In this document: piece after piece, positions 1 to 7,057 of the stretch
Position numbering within the stretch: the stretch's first letter is position 1
Layout of the letters: every line of letters begins with the position of its first letter
Position numbers and translations under genes: made by a program
Source of the DNA: a virus
DNA length: 33,927 nucleotides
Strand: one strand, 5' to 3'
IMG/VR virus record: IMGVR_UViG_3300020442_001779
Location: 1-33,927 of that record
Notes under the pieces: model-generated
What the model saw: the letters and a program-made list of their open reading frames with translations, nothing else
What the model was told of the DNA's origin: nothing
The model's database searches: none

Positions 1-513
1 GAAGAATTGTGCTGCGAGTCCTGGTCTATCTTTTTTAGTGGTGGAAAAGTCAACACACGCACACCTGGAGTGGAGTGGTTCGATGATTCGGTTCTTGAAG
101 TTGCAAGTGAAGACGAATCGACAGTTGCCACTAAACTCCTCAGTAAATGCCCGTAGTAAGAGTTGTACGTCGTTCGTTGTGTTATCTGCCTCGTCAATGA
201 TGATGACTTTGTGTTTAGCAGTTGCTGTAAGCGAGACGGTCGAAGCGAAGTTCTTCGCATTGTTTCGGACAGTATCGAGGAATCTACCCTCGTCGGATCC
301 ATTGATGACATAATAGTCTACCCCCAGTTCGTTACAAAGTGCTTTTGCGACAGTAGTCTTGCCGCATCCAGCAGGTCCCGAAAGAAGAAGATTCGGAACC
401 TCTCCTTTATCTAGGAAGTCTTGAAAAGTCTTCTTAGTTTGTTCTGGGAGAATACAATCTTCAATAGTTTTGGGTCGATACTTTTCAACCCAAAGAAATT
501 CATCACGACTCAT
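1..513 (-). CDS. 44: Sliding clamp loader large subunit gp44 (N-terminal part, cut by window edge)
   Basis: The AAA+ ATPase subunit of the clamp loader, which with gp62 opens and loads the gp45 clamp on primer-template DNA. Seen: the reading starts MSRDEFLWVEKYRPKTIED, the usual WVEKYRP opening of RFC-type loaders. It is followed by Walker A (GPAGCGKTT, about residues 46-54), Walker B (IIIDEAD, about 105-111) and an SRC-type sensor region (PLHSRCACVDF) that supplies the arginine finger in this family. Only 171 codons are visible; the family is about 315-320 residues, so the C-terminal part lies beyond position 1. The start at 513 overlaps the end of the AbrB-like gene by 11 bases, so it is translationally coupled. 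It is the last gene visible in the gp45 operon, as in the T4 order 45-44-62. Confidence 0.93.
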   Translation of the reverse strand, partial: MSRDEFLWVEKYRPKTIEDCILPEQTKKTFQDFLDKGEVPNLLLSGPAGCGKTTVAKALCNELGVDYYVINGSDEGRFLDTVRNNAKNFASTVSLTATAKHKVIIIDEADNTTNDVQLLLRAFTEEFSGNCRFVFTCNFKNRIIEPLHSRCACVDFSTTKKDRPGLAAQFF

Positions 514-658
514 TAGTTTTCCTCAGTTCAAAAGACCCGTCTTCACGGTTAATCCATTCTAGCATATCTCCCTCCTTCCATCCAGTAGATTCTAATATAT
601 CTTCAGGAATGGTAAGGAATCCATCATCATCTACTTCCCTGATCCATGTTGTTTTCAT
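503..658 (-). CDS. Small AbrB/SpoVT-like DNA-binding-type protein
   Basis: A 51-residue protein starting MKTTWIREVDDDGFLTIPED. The pattern of a strand with a conserved L-T-I-P-E-D-I-L turn, followed by G-W-K-E-G-D-x-L-E-W, is that of the swapped-hairpin AbrB/MazE domain, where 'lxIPkeile..gwkeGDxl' is typical. Proteins of this fold bind DNA as dimers and often act as antitoxins or transition-state regulators. No toxin gene lies beside it. It sits between the oxygenase gene (2 bases upstream) and gp44, which it overlaps, so it is probably co-expressed early with replication genes. A role in early gene regulation is inference only. The AbrB-like fold is likely from the motif, but the protein is short. 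Confidence 0.7.
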   Translation of the reverse strand: MKTTWIREVDDDGFLTIPEDILESTGWKEGDMLEWINREDGSFELRKTNES

Positions 659-660
659 AA

Positions 661-1200
661 TCAATAATCAAAATAGTTAATGTTCAATAAAACTCTAACA
701 GATTCATTACTACAAGGTTTTCCAGCATGTAATAAAGAGTTATCAAAAGTTACTAATCGATTTGCAATACTTTTAATACTCTGACCATTCTTGAATACAG
801 TAACTCCATTATTTGTATTCAAATAAAAAATTGAGGTCTTTGCAGTTGGATAAAAACAGTCTCTGTGTAATTTATATTGAGATGGACTTTCTCTCTTTGT
901 GTTTAAGTTTGCTTTTATTTTTATAATCGATACTGCGTTTATTTTAGAAAGTAATGGTTTGATCAACTTAAAAATTTTTTCATTCTTAAGTCCTCCATCA
1001 GATATATTCCAAATCATATTTGTAAATTGAAATATATCTGGATTTTCCCTTTCTTCATCAGCACCGCTAACTACTGTATTCTGATAATTCCATTGAAAAT
1101 TTCTAGACATAAATTCATTTTGAATTCTCAAAAAAGATTCAGAGTCTAGAAAATTATCCTTAACAGATACAATACTTTTTTCTTCTCTAATATCAATCAT
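661..1200 (-). CDS. 2OG-Fe(II) oxygenase (prolyl 4-hydroxylase-like)
   Basis: A 179-residue protein of the double-stranded beta-helix dioxygenase type, which couples 2-oxoglutarate decarboxylation to hydroxylation of a substrate using Fe(II). Seen: the HxD iron motif (KLHRDCF, about residues 111-117), the distal iron-binding histidine (LLHAGKP, about 156-162) and an arginine ten residues later (SVRVLLNINYF) placed to bind 2-oxoglutarate. The N-terminal VKDNFLDSESFLRIQ is the usual entry helix of this family. Such genes are common in T4-like cyanophages, but substrates are mostly unknown. It overlaps the 73-residue gene upstream by 8 bases and is followed after 2 bases by the AbrB-like gene, so it travels within the clamp operon. 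Protein or nucleic acid could be the substrate. Confidence 0.82.
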   Translation of the reverse strand: MIDIREEKSIVSVKDNFLDSESFLRIQNEFMSRNFQWNYQNTVVSGADEERENPDIFQFTNMIWNISDGGLKNEKIFKLIKPLLSKINAVSIIKIKANLNTKRESPSQYKLHRDCFYPTAKTSIFYLNTNNGVTVFKNGQSIKSIANRLVTFDNSLLHAGKPCSNESVRVLLNINYFDY

Positions 1201-1414
1201 ACTTAGACTCTCTCGTTCTCACATACTTAAGTTCATGCCATTGATAGTTATAGCATACTAGGAGCACATGATGCTTTTTATGCATAGGGACTAGATCATC
1301 ATGCTTTGGAGTAGTTCCAAGTTCAATGGTGACATATTCATCACCTTTGAAATAAATCCACCCTTCATGATGATTCCACTTCACATAATCGTTGACCTGA
1401 GGATTATAAGTCAT
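1193..1414 (-). CDS. Conserved-looking small protein of unknown function
   Basis: A 73-residue protein starting MTYNPQVNDYVKWNHHEGWIYF. The ATG at 1414 is preferred over a TTG six bases upstream because it forms an ATGA overlap with the stop codon of the preceding gene. The sequence V-x-W-x-x-x-E-G-W-I-Y-F, with a later C-Y-N-Y-Q-W-H-E-L-K-Y-V, suggests a small all-beta (SH3-like) fold, which is inference. It contains five histidines and one cysteine but no clear metal motif. I do not recognise a function. Its position between the gp45 neighbours and the oxygenase suggests early expression. Confidence 0.75.
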   Translation of the reverse strand: MTYNPQVNDYVKWNHHEGWIYFKGDEYVTIELGTTPKHDDLVPMHKKHHVLLVCYNYQWHELKYVRTRESKYD

Positions 1415-1938
1415 AGCCAATTCGGTTTTTTGGATTCGTCACGAAGATAATTAGATGCAACCCAAGGTTTGGATGCGATATACATTTTGTAAGCAGTAAA
1501 AGTGTCGATGCTTGTGTCAAATTTATACTCATCAGGCATTGCTCTCGCGTAATTTTCTGCTAGAGAATAGCAGGTAATAGACTTACCAGTCTTCTTATGA
1601 AAAATTCTCTTTGCCTCAAATAAAGTTTTAGTGCAAGAATGAATTTTTCCATATCGAATCTTATATTCAGCAGATAGGAAGCAACCATGCTGAATTAACC
1701 AGGCAAGGTTGTACTTGTTTGCTGCTGCCCACACGGTGCATGGATGGTTCCTGAACGCGCCTTTCTTGGTGTTGTATGGTGTTCCATCCTTTTTGTGTAA
1801 TTCACCCCAGTCTAGATACCATTTGGAGTAGATAATAGAGATCATCTGACAGCACTCCAGGGGCATTTTGACAATGTGTTTGTCAGGTAAAACCCTGGCA
1901 GATATCATTGGGTCTGGTGAGGTAACAAAGATGTTCAT
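1411..1938 (-). CDS. Phage protein with N-terminal 'DKHIVKM' signature, function unknown
   Basis: A 175-residue protein. The start at 1938 is supported by an ATGA overlap with the upstream stop codon and by the N-terminus MNIFVTSPDPMISARVLPDK. The block 'DKHIVKMPLECCQMIS' is a signature I recognise from a widespread T4-like and cyanophage family (usually 'xDKHVVKMxLExxQMLS') with no settled function. Such proteins are sometimes loosely labelled as DNA repair glycosylases, but I see no endonuclease V signature here and do not adopt that label. The protein is basic and aromatic-rich (several W and Y). It forms part of a chain of four tightly overlapped genes after the clamp gene, so it is probably expressed with DNA replication functions. 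Confidence 0.82.
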   Translation of the reverse strand: MNIFVTSPDPMISARVLPDKHIVKMPLECCQMISIIYSKWYLDWGELHKKDGTPYNTKKGAFRNHPCTVWAAANKYNLAWLIQHGCFLSAEYKIRYGKIHSCTKTLFEAKRIFHKKTGKSITCYSLAENYARAMPDEYKFDTSIDTFTAYKMYIASKPWVASNYLRDESKKPNWL

Positions 1939-2261
1939 AGGATTGTCTTTGGTATAAACCAGTATGGCACAGATTGCCAATACTTGCCTAGAAGATATGC
2001 CTGATAAAAATCTGTCACATCCTTCCAAGTATTACGATAATCTTTAGGATAGATCGTAAGACTCATTACAGAAAAAACGACTACATGGAAGAAGTTTCCA
2101 GCAGGATGATGCCCTAACTGAAATCCAAGTAGCCGTGCTTCATCATTTACACTAAACCCAAGACCAAAATGAATATGTAATTGATCATGGAGTTTAGTGT
2201 CTTCTCCAATTCCAGGAATCCAATTCTCAAGAAACTGGATATATGGATCTGGTTCCATCAT
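1935..2261 (-). CDS. Hypothetical protein following clamp gene
   Basis: A 108-residue protein starting MMEPDPYIQFLENWIPGIGED. It overlaps the stop codon of gp45 upstream (ATGA at 2258-2261) and the start of the next gene downstream in the same way, which strongly supports both ends. The middle part holds H-D-Q-L-H-I-H-F-G-L-G-F-S-V-N-D-E-A-R-L-L-G-F-Q-L-G-H-H-P-A-G-N, rich in His and Asp/Glu, which could bind a metal. The C-terminal half is aromatic and slightly hydrophobic (HVVVFSVMSLTIYP), but there is no clean membrane helix. I recall similar proteins after gp45 in cyanomyoviruses, without known function. Confidence 0.75.
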   Translation of the reverse strand: MMEPDPYIQFLENWIPGIGEDTKLHDQLHIHFGLGFSVNDEARLLGFQLGHHPAGNFFHVVVFSVMSLTIYPKDYRNTWKDVTDFYQAYLLGKYWQSVPYWFIPKTIL

Positions 2262-2923
2262 CCAAAAGTAGAATCAGGTTCAAGAGCAATGTAGTAGGTA
2301 ACTCCATTCTCTTTATTAATAAACCGAGAAAGCAGTTTAGATGAAATAACAACATCATACTTTCCAGGAATGATTTTGATATTCTCTACCTTGAAGTTGA
2401 AGGTAAAGTTGTTGTCCGTCTCTCCAACAATCTCAGCATAAGAATCTGAAGTGTCATTCTTCTTATCACGAAGAACTAGTTTAACAACACCTGCTTCACC
2501 AACTACAGATAGATCATACAGTTGATAGATTGAAGATGCTTTGATTAGTTTTGATAACTGATTGTGATTCAGTTCAAAAGAAACATCTTCAGAAGGAAGA
2601 GTTAATTGTTTATCTGGAGGTGTAATGATTACATTCTCGTCAGCAAAGAAATACTTTGAACGAGACTTACCCTCTTTGATTACAACATAACTATCGTTTG
2701 TGTAATCAAGTTCTGGATTTTCATGAAGTGCCAAACCATTCAAGAAACGATTTAGATCATAAATTCCAAAGTCTTTAGGGAAGTCTTCTTCAACAGTTGC
2801 TTCTGCAAGAATGTTCCTCATCACAGACATTGTACGAATACGACTTCCCTTCTTAATCAGAATTGACTGATTGATTCCAGAGAAGTTTTTTAGAATGTTT
2901 AGCGTTTTATCAGAAAGTTTCAT
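2258..2923 (-). CDS. 45: DNA polymerase sliding clamp gp45
   Basis: The trimeric processivity clamp that tethers gp43 polymerase to DNA; in T4 it also activates late transcription with gp55 and gp33. The start at 2923 (MKLSDKTLNILKNFSGINQ) is chosen because T4-type clamps begin MKLS; an ATG six codons upstream (2941) gives MKIRPP and is less likely. Seen: N-terminal LKNFSGINQSILIKKG, an internal LAEATVEEDFPKDFGIYDLN strand-turn region, and the second-domain segment SFELNHNQLSKLIKASSIYQ, all typical. Length is 221 residues, close to the 228 of T4. It overlaps the DUF3310-like gene by 14 bases and the next gene by 4. Having gp55 in the same window fits clamp-coupled late transcription. Confidence 0.94.
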   Translation of the reverse strand: MKLSDKTLNILKNFSGINQSILIKKGSRIRTMSVMRNILAEATVEEDFPKDFGIYDLNRFLNGLALHENPELDYTNDSYVVIKEGKSRSKYFFADENVIITPPDKQLTLPSEDVSFELNHNQLSKLIKASSIYQLYDLSVVGEAGVVKLVLRDKKNDTSDSYAEIVGETDNNFTFNFKVENIKIIPGKYDVVISSKLLSRFINKENGVTYYIALEPDSTFG

Positions 2924-3347
2924 AGGGGGTCGAATTTTCATTACAGAGACCAGCGAAATGGTAGAGGAGGATGCAGTAGTGAATTGCTTTTAGAATGTCT
3001 TGTTTAGACTTTCCACCTTTCTTACCGAAGCGAGAGAGATACTTGATAGCATTAGATCGACAGAATGGTTCTGCATCACCAATACCTTCAATCAAATCAA
3101 GTGTCTGAGTTTTAGATTCCCGTGACGCATAATGGGCATTGTATGTCCCACCAAGATATTCACGAATCTCTTTGAGAATTACATCTTCATGATATTTCCA
3201 GAATCCATTCGTATTGTTAGGAGTATCAGGAAGATCTGGAACACTAAAAGAAATAGTATCATCTCCAGATGATCCAGAGACCCCCTTAGGGGGAATCTCT
3301 GGAAATGAATCATAATTGATATTCATAGTATAGGAAGAAGAAATCAT
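2910..3347 (-). CDS. DUF3310-like protein (possible nucleotide kinase-related)
   Basis: A 145-residue protein. The C-terminal part carries AIKYLSRFGKKGGKSKQDIL followed by KAIHYCILLYHF, which is the hallmark of DUF3310 (consensus A.kYl.R.gkKgg...Dl.KAi.Yi). That family includes T7 gp1.7, reported as a nucleotide kinase; whether this protein shares the activity is inference. The first 45 residues are low-complexity, with Ser, Pro and Asp, and look unfolded. The start is uncertain. The ATG at 3347 lies only about 3 bases after the predicted transcription start of the sigma-70 promoter just upstream, so the second ATG at 3326 (MNINYDSFPEI) may be the real one. It is the first gene of the clamp operon. 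Confidence 0.85.
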   Translation of the reverse strand: MISSSYTMNINYDSFPEIPPKGVSGSSGDDTISFSVPDLPDTPNNTNGFWKYHEDVILKEIREYLGGTYNAHYASRESKTQTLDLIEGIGDAEPFCRSNAIKYLSRFGKKGGKSKQDILKAIHYCILLYHFAGLCNENSTPYETF

Positions 3348-3356
3348 TGTACAGTT

Positions 3357-3385
3357 ATTATATCAGAAAAGAATAGTAGAGTCAA
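3357..3385 (-). promoter_or_regulatory. Strong sigma-70 promoter for the clamp/replication operon
   Basis: On the minus strand TTGACT (3385-3380) and TATAAT (3362-3357) are separated by exactly 17 bases. This is 11 of 12 consensus positions with ideal spacing. It overlaps the last codons of the CobS-like gene and points at the DUF3310-like gene and gp45. Host-type (early) transcription is the expected use, before gp55 acts. Confidence 0.8.
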
Positions 3386-4485
3386 TCACTTAGAGAAATA
3401 AATCCAGCACTTTGCTCTTCAGAAGGCATCTGAAAATCTACATCAATCTTATCATAGAGTTCCATGAATGATTGCTTGGTCTCATCATCAAAACGATTTA
3501 CACATACTTCGATTGCCTTTGCTTTATTGTCAAAGATGCTGTAAGCACGAATAATGTGAACCAAACGGCGAGTGGAGATGATCTCATCTACACCACCATC
3601 ATAGAAGGTCTTGCGGATGATGTCACCCCAGTCAACCAAACGCTTACAGAAGTCACGATCCTCAACACCAAGATCCAGAGCAATACCCTCAAGAATTTTC
3701 TGCTCAACAGAAGGAGAAGGATAAGACTGCTCAAAGGTTACAGGGAACCTCTCTAGGAATGCTTCGTTTAGAACATTAGTGCCAATGAAACGTCCATCAT
3801 CAGAACCCTTACCTTTGGTGTTTGCAGTAGCAATGACATTGAAACCATCAGCAGGTCGAATGAACTTACCAATCTTCTTCAGAAACACACCCTTCCCTTC
3901 AAGGATGGATTGTAGGCAGAGGATTTTGTTTGAAGCCAAGTCAATTTCATCGAGTAGCAGGATTGCTCCTCGCTGGAGTGCTTCAATGACAGGTCCGTTA
4001 TGCCAAACAGTTGACCCATCGACAAGGCGAAACCCACCAATAAGATCGTCTTCATCAGTTTCAATAGTGATGTTTACACGAATCAGTTCTCGTCCAAGTT
4101 GAGCACACGCTTGCTCAACCGAGAACGTTTTGCCGTTACCAGAAAGACCCGTAATGAACGTTGGATAGAATAGACGGGACTGAATAATTTTTTTAACATC
4201 AGTGAAGTTACCAAAGCGGACGAAGGTATCATCTTTTTCAGGGATAAGATTTTTGTGTTCCTGATCGGGAACAACTGCAGCAGTCGCTTGATAGTTTTGC
4301 TCCATTTGTTCCCGAACGGTAAGATTCCATTTACCGTGACCTACTTTATAGTCAGAGAGTTTTTTAGTAACTGTCTGATAAGTAGATCCATTCATCGCAC
4401 ACCAGGCACGGACTTCAGCAGAAGTAACTTGATTTCCGTATAGAGACTGGAGAGAAGTGCGAATGTAATCAGAGGAAACGGTCAT
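3382..4485 (-). CDS. cobS: CobS-like MoxR-type AAA+ ATPase
   Basis: A 367-residue ring ATPase of the MoxR/CobS class. Seen (numbered from the ATG at 4485): Walker A GLSGNGKT about 113-120, the MoxR-type segment ETDEDDLIGGFRL about 142-154, Walker B AILLLDEID about 174-182, sensor 1 NVIATANT, and the arginine-finger region LNEAFLERFPVTF. In cobalamin synthesis CobS works with the VWA subunit CobT, and the neighbouring gene here is CobT-like. In phages no CobN is normally present, so a cobalt-chelatase role is doubtful and a chaperone/remodelling role is equally possible. The ATG at 4485 is preferred over a TTG at 4506 because the upstream reading frame ends in TAATG exactly there. The stop overlaps the promoter of the clamp operon. 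Confidence 0.88.
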   Translation of the reverse strand: MTVSSDYIRTSLQSLYGNQVTSAEVRAWCAMNGSTYQTVTKKLSDYKVGHGKWNLTVREQMEQNYQATAAVVPDQEHKNLIPEKDDTFVRFGNFTDVKKIIQSRLFYPTFITGLSGNGKTFSVEQACAQLGRELIRVNITIETDEDDLIGGFRLVDGSTVWHNGPVIEALQRGAILLLDEIDLASNKILCLQSILEGKGVFLKKIGKFIRPADGFNVIATANTKGKGSDDGRFIGTNVLNEAFLERFPVTFEQSYPSPSVEQKILEGIALDLGVEDRDFCKRLVDWGDIIRKTFYDGGVDEIISTRRLVHIIRAYSIFDNKAKAIEVCVNRFDDETKQSFMELYDKIDVDFQMPSEEQSAGFISLSD

Positions 4486-4571
4486 TACGATTGGTTTGTT
4501 TGACAAAGTAAGTATAACCCAATATCCAAGTCACTCAGTCCATCAGTAGACAGATCTTCATCTGCCACATC
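4485..4571 (-). other. Frame +1 continuation of the Pro-Ala-rich gene (possible frameshift product)
   Basis: After the stop of the Pro-Ala-rich gene, the +1 frame reads DVADEDLSTDGLSDLDIGLY and then eight more residues before a TAA. The acidic character continues directly from the VEDEE tail upstream. The TAA shares one base with the CobS start (TAATG), the same coupling seen at many junctions here. Three explanations remain: a single inserted base in the gene (mutation or sequence error), a programmed +1 frameshift at GAA-TGA, or a separate 27-residue gene starting at GTG 4568, with GAGG six bases upstream as a ribosome site. Joining both parts would give an 85-residue protein. Confidence 0.45.
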
Positions 4572-4743
4572 ATTCCTCGTCTTCAACCTCAACAGCAGGT
4601 TCTTCCTCTACAACTTCAGGTTCTACTTCTGGTTCAGGAGCAGGTGCAGGAGTGGGTTCAGGAGCAGGTGCAGGTGCAGGTGCAGGAGTGGGCTCTGGTG
4701 CGGGAGTAGAACCCAGTCCTAATAGTTCAGAAAATCTTCCCAT
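4570..4743 (-). CDS. Small Pro-Ala-rich protein with acidic tail
   Basis: A 57-residue protein starting MGRFSELLGLGS. Residues 14-38 are an uninterrupted Pro-alternating stretch (PAPEPTPAPAPAPAPEPTP and on), followed by an acidic tail rich in Glu and Val. Such a segment would be a stiff, extended, unfolded linker. The gene has a T4-type late promoter 20 bases upstream, which suggests a late, perhaps virion, role. It lies between the CobT-like and CobS-like genes. The acidic character carries on in the +1 frame after its TGA, so the gene may be frameshifted and the full product longer (see the adjacent entry). I do not recognise a function. Confidence 0.7.
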   Translation of the reverse strand: MGRFSELLGLGSTPAPEPTPAPAPAPAPEPTPAPAPEPEVEPEVVEEEPAVEVEDEE

Positions 4744-4763
4744 GGTTATTAAAAATTTTTAAG

Positions 4764-4771
4764 TATTTATC
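4764..4771 (-). promoter_or_regulatory. Putative T4-type late promoter (GATAAATA)
   Basis: GATAAATA on the minus strand, overlapping the stop codon of the CobT-like gene and 20 bases before the Pro-Ala-rich gene. It matches the gp55 late core at 7 of 8 bases. It would allow late expression of the small protein and CobS separately from CobT. Confidence 0.5.
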
Positions 4772-6887
4772 AGACAATCAGTCCAATAAATTCGCTCAGG
4801 ATTTTCTTGTTCATTTTCTTTTTATTCAAGGATTTTGCAAAAGCACTTTTGATCTGTGACTTGGTTGCATCTTCATTTACATCAAAACTAGTGTCTTGAG
4901 ATAGAGCTGTTGATGCAATACCAAAATACTTTTGATATCCTGCACTATTGATAGATGCAGTCTTAGTTTTTTTCCAGTTGCGAATCTGATCTTCAACTTC
5001 GGAGGGATTACAATACCTGCGAATAAACTCTCCAGACTGCCTAGACTCAACAACACGGATTCCAATAAAGTTAACTTCTTGAAATGTATCCTTCAAATCT
5101 TGAAGGATAATCGAAGTAAATCTATGCCACTCATAAGGAACTGCGTAAGTTTTTCCAGTTTTACGATTACGAAGATAATCACGATTAGGAACTAGACTCT
5201 TAGTTCCAATATAAACATCTTGATCCCAAGGACGCTTGATCGTTTTATGTCGAGCAAGATGATTTGCTTCACCATCAGTCAACACAATACAATTGACCTT
5301 TTCAAGATTATGTTGCGACTTAAACTGTGGGATGATGTTATGGAGTGTAAGAAACGCTTCATTCAAAGGAGTTCCTGAAAGTGCTAGTTGATGAGGAACA
5401 TCATATTCAGCATAATATCGCAGAGAATAAACACAACGCCAAATGTTTTTCATCTGATTATTCAATTCTCGATTTGAAACATCAGAGGTAAGAAGATTCA
5501 TCATAGAAAAATTCTTATCAACTGCAAAGAGTCCTTCTTTCCTCTCATAATGTTCTTCAGGATGAACAGTGAAATTATTCTCATCTCTGGTAATACAATT
5601 AAACTCCTTTGTAAATGCATACACAGTGAATGGAATAGAAACTTTCTTACAGAACCAGATCAGATTATAAAGTTGCTTCACAGTATCAAGCAATGTGTTA
5701 CACATTGATCCAGACCAATCAAGAACAAAAATGAGTCCATGATTCTTTCCATCAGGAATTACATTGACCTTCTTAAACAAATCCTCATTGAATTTGTAAG
5801 TATGTAGTTTTGAACAATCCAATACACCAGTTCTGGATACGCTTGACCGAGAGTAACTAGCAGCAGACTTTTTACACTCAAACTCTTTTACTAGGTAGTT
5901 AACCTCTTTTTGAGATTCTCTTTTGTACTTGGTGAAGTAAGTATCAGCAATATTAAATACATCTTCATATCCTCTATAGTTATTAAAAAATTCTGTAATG
6001 ACTTTATGAACCTGTTCATTTGTATTGATTACAGTATCAACATTCAAGTCAGGTTTTTCAATATACTCATTACCAAGTTTATCCGAGTCAATCAAGTTTT
6101 TCAAATTACTTGATAGACAATTATCAGTTTCGACTTTGATATCATCATCTTCCTGCGAAGAACCTTCAATATCATTATTACTATCATCTTCAAACTCTTC
6201 TTCAGATCCAGTAGTCTGCTCTGAATCTTCACCATGTTCTTTATTAGTCTGATTCATCTCAGTCTCTCCACCATCTTGAGATGAAGGTCCCTGTCCTTGA
6301 GGTTGCTCTGGATGATTATCTGTCTTAGTCTCTTCTTGTTTCTTTTCCTTACAATACTTATATAACATTTCGGATGCAAGGATAACATCCGCAAAGGTTT
6401 CTGCGTCGGCAATCATATTGATGATTTCCATTTCTTCTCCCCGTTGAATAGGAATATCAACGTAGTTACCGATCTTGAACCAGAGATTTGCACGATCGGC
6501 AAGATTCATCTTACTGATATCTTCACCTTCAAGTTGAAAGAAATCCTGGTCAGCAAGTTCCTTATAACCATTATAAAAGGTTTTGGAAAGTCCCGCATAC
6601 TTACGCTTCATCAGTTTTTCAATGCGGGCATCTTCAACTACATTGACAAACTGACGAGGAATCTTTCCCTCAAAACTCCAATCATTAGGAGTGTATAGAG
6701 CATGACCAACTTCATGACCGACAAGCATGTCGTATACAGAGTTAGTTGCTTTCTCCCACATAGGCAATGTCAGAACGCGAGTCTCAACATTAAACATTGC
6801 AGTTTCTACATTCTTGTTCTCAATGAGAAGATCCTCAGTAGCAAGAAGTTTGGCCAGTTGACCTTTGATTTCAAAATTGATGGTCAT
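4770..6887 (-). CDS. cobT: CobT-like VWA protein with N-terminal HExxH metalloprotease motif
   Basis: A 705-residue protein with three parts. Near residue 60 is VGHEVGHALYTP, a textbook HExxH zinc motif, followed about 25 residues later by NVVEDARIE, whose Glu fits as third ligand (gluzincin pattern). Residues about 185-258 form a Gln/Glu/Asp/Ser-rich disordered linker. The C-terminal half is a VWA domain with MIDAS residues D-x-S-x-S in LDWSGSM (about 390), SGTPLNEAF and VLTDGEAN. MoxR-type ATPases act with VWA partners, and the CobS-like gene follows, so the pair probably forms one complex. The ATG at 6887 is chosen over 6893 because it makes an ATGA overlap with the small gene upstream. 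Cyanophage relatives are usually called CobT or peptidase; the substrate is unknown. Confidence 0.87.
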   Translation of the reverse strand: MTINFEIKGQLAKLLATEDLLIENKNVETAMFNVETRVLTLPMWEKATNSVYDMLVGHEVGHALYTPNDWSFEGKIPRQFVNVVEDARIEKLMKRKYAGLSKTFYNGYKELADQDFFQLEGEDISKMNLADRANLWFKIGNYVDIPIQRGEEMEIINMIADAETFADVILASEMLYKYCKEKKQEETKTDNHPEQPQGQGPSSQDGGETEMNQTNKEHGEDSEQTTGSEEEFEDDSNNDIEGSSQEDDDIKVETDNCLSSNLKNLIDSDKLGNEYIEKPDLNVDTVINTNEQVHKVITEFFNNYRGYEDVFNIADTYFTKYKRESQKEVNYLVKEFECKKSAASYSRSSVSRTGVLDCSKLHTYKFNEDLFKKVNVIPDGKNHGLIFVLDWSGSMCNTLLDTVKQLYNLIWFCKKVSIPFTVYAFTKEFNCITRDENNFTVHPEEHYERKEGLFAVDKNFSMMNLLTSDVSNRELNNQMKNIWRCVYSLRYYAEYDVPHQLALSGTPLNEAFLTLHNIIPQFKSQHNLEKVNCIVLTDGEANHLARHKTIKRPWDQDVYIGTKSLVPNRDYLRNRKTGKTYAVPYEWHRFTSIILQDLKDTFQEVNFIGIRVVESRQSGEFIRRYCNPSEVEDQIRNWKKTKTASINSAGYQKYFGIASTALSQDTSFDVNEDATKSQIKSAFAKSLNKKKMNKKILSEFIGLIV

Positions 6888-7057
6888 GGGCATTCCGTTT
6901 CAATGCACATACTATAAGACCCCTTCCTTTGGGAAGAGGTCTGAGTGTGACGCTTTTTAAAGTGTCGCAGTGCTTCTTTTCTCGCTCTCATTGCCTGAGG
7001 TTTGAGTTTTCTTTTTTGTTCTTTCTTTGAATGGTGTTGCCAGTTTGGCGTGGTCAT
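6884..7057 (-). CDS. Small highly basic protein
   Basis: A 57-residue protein starting MTTPNWQHHSKKEQKRKLK. Over one third of the residues are Lys, Arg or His, so it may bind nucleic acid; that is inference. Both ends are fixed by ATGA overlaps, with the glutaredoxin-like gene upstream (7054-7057) and the CobT-like gene downstream (6884-6887), which is strong support for a real gene despite its size. The coding strand also contains two hairpins (about 6949-6966 and 6917-6942), so this stretch may have an RNA role as well. I believe similar proteins occur in other cyanomyoviruses. Confidence 0.68.
   Translation of the reverse strand: MTTPNWQHHSKKEQKRKLKPQAMRARKEALRHFKKRHTQTSSQRKGSYSMCIETECP
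6917..6966 (-). other. Two adjacent RNA hairpins within the small basic gene
   Basis: Positions 6917-6927 and 6932-6942 pair as an 11-base stem with one C/A mismatch around a short loop. Immediately next to it 6949-6956 and 6959-6966 pair as an 8-base stem with one G/T wobble. No T-run follows on the minus strand, so neither looks like an intrinsic terminator. They could modulate translation of the CobT-like gene or stabilise mRNA ends. The fold is read by eye only. Confidence 0.4.

Noticed and set aside
1411-2028. Longer form of the DKHIVKM protein starting at 2028
   Set aside because: The extra 30 residues overlap the upstream gene in another frame, while ATG 1938 makes an ATGA junction and starts the conserved-looking MNIFV sequence.
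3382-4506. TTG start at 4506 for the CobS-like gene
   Set aside because: ATG 4485 forms a TAATG junction with the frame upstream and gives the expected MTVSSDYI opening.
4621-4700. Short direct repeats that resemble a tandem array or CRISPR-like pattern
   Set aside because: They are Pro-Ala and Pro-Glu codon repeats of a coding gene; there are no spacers of constant length.
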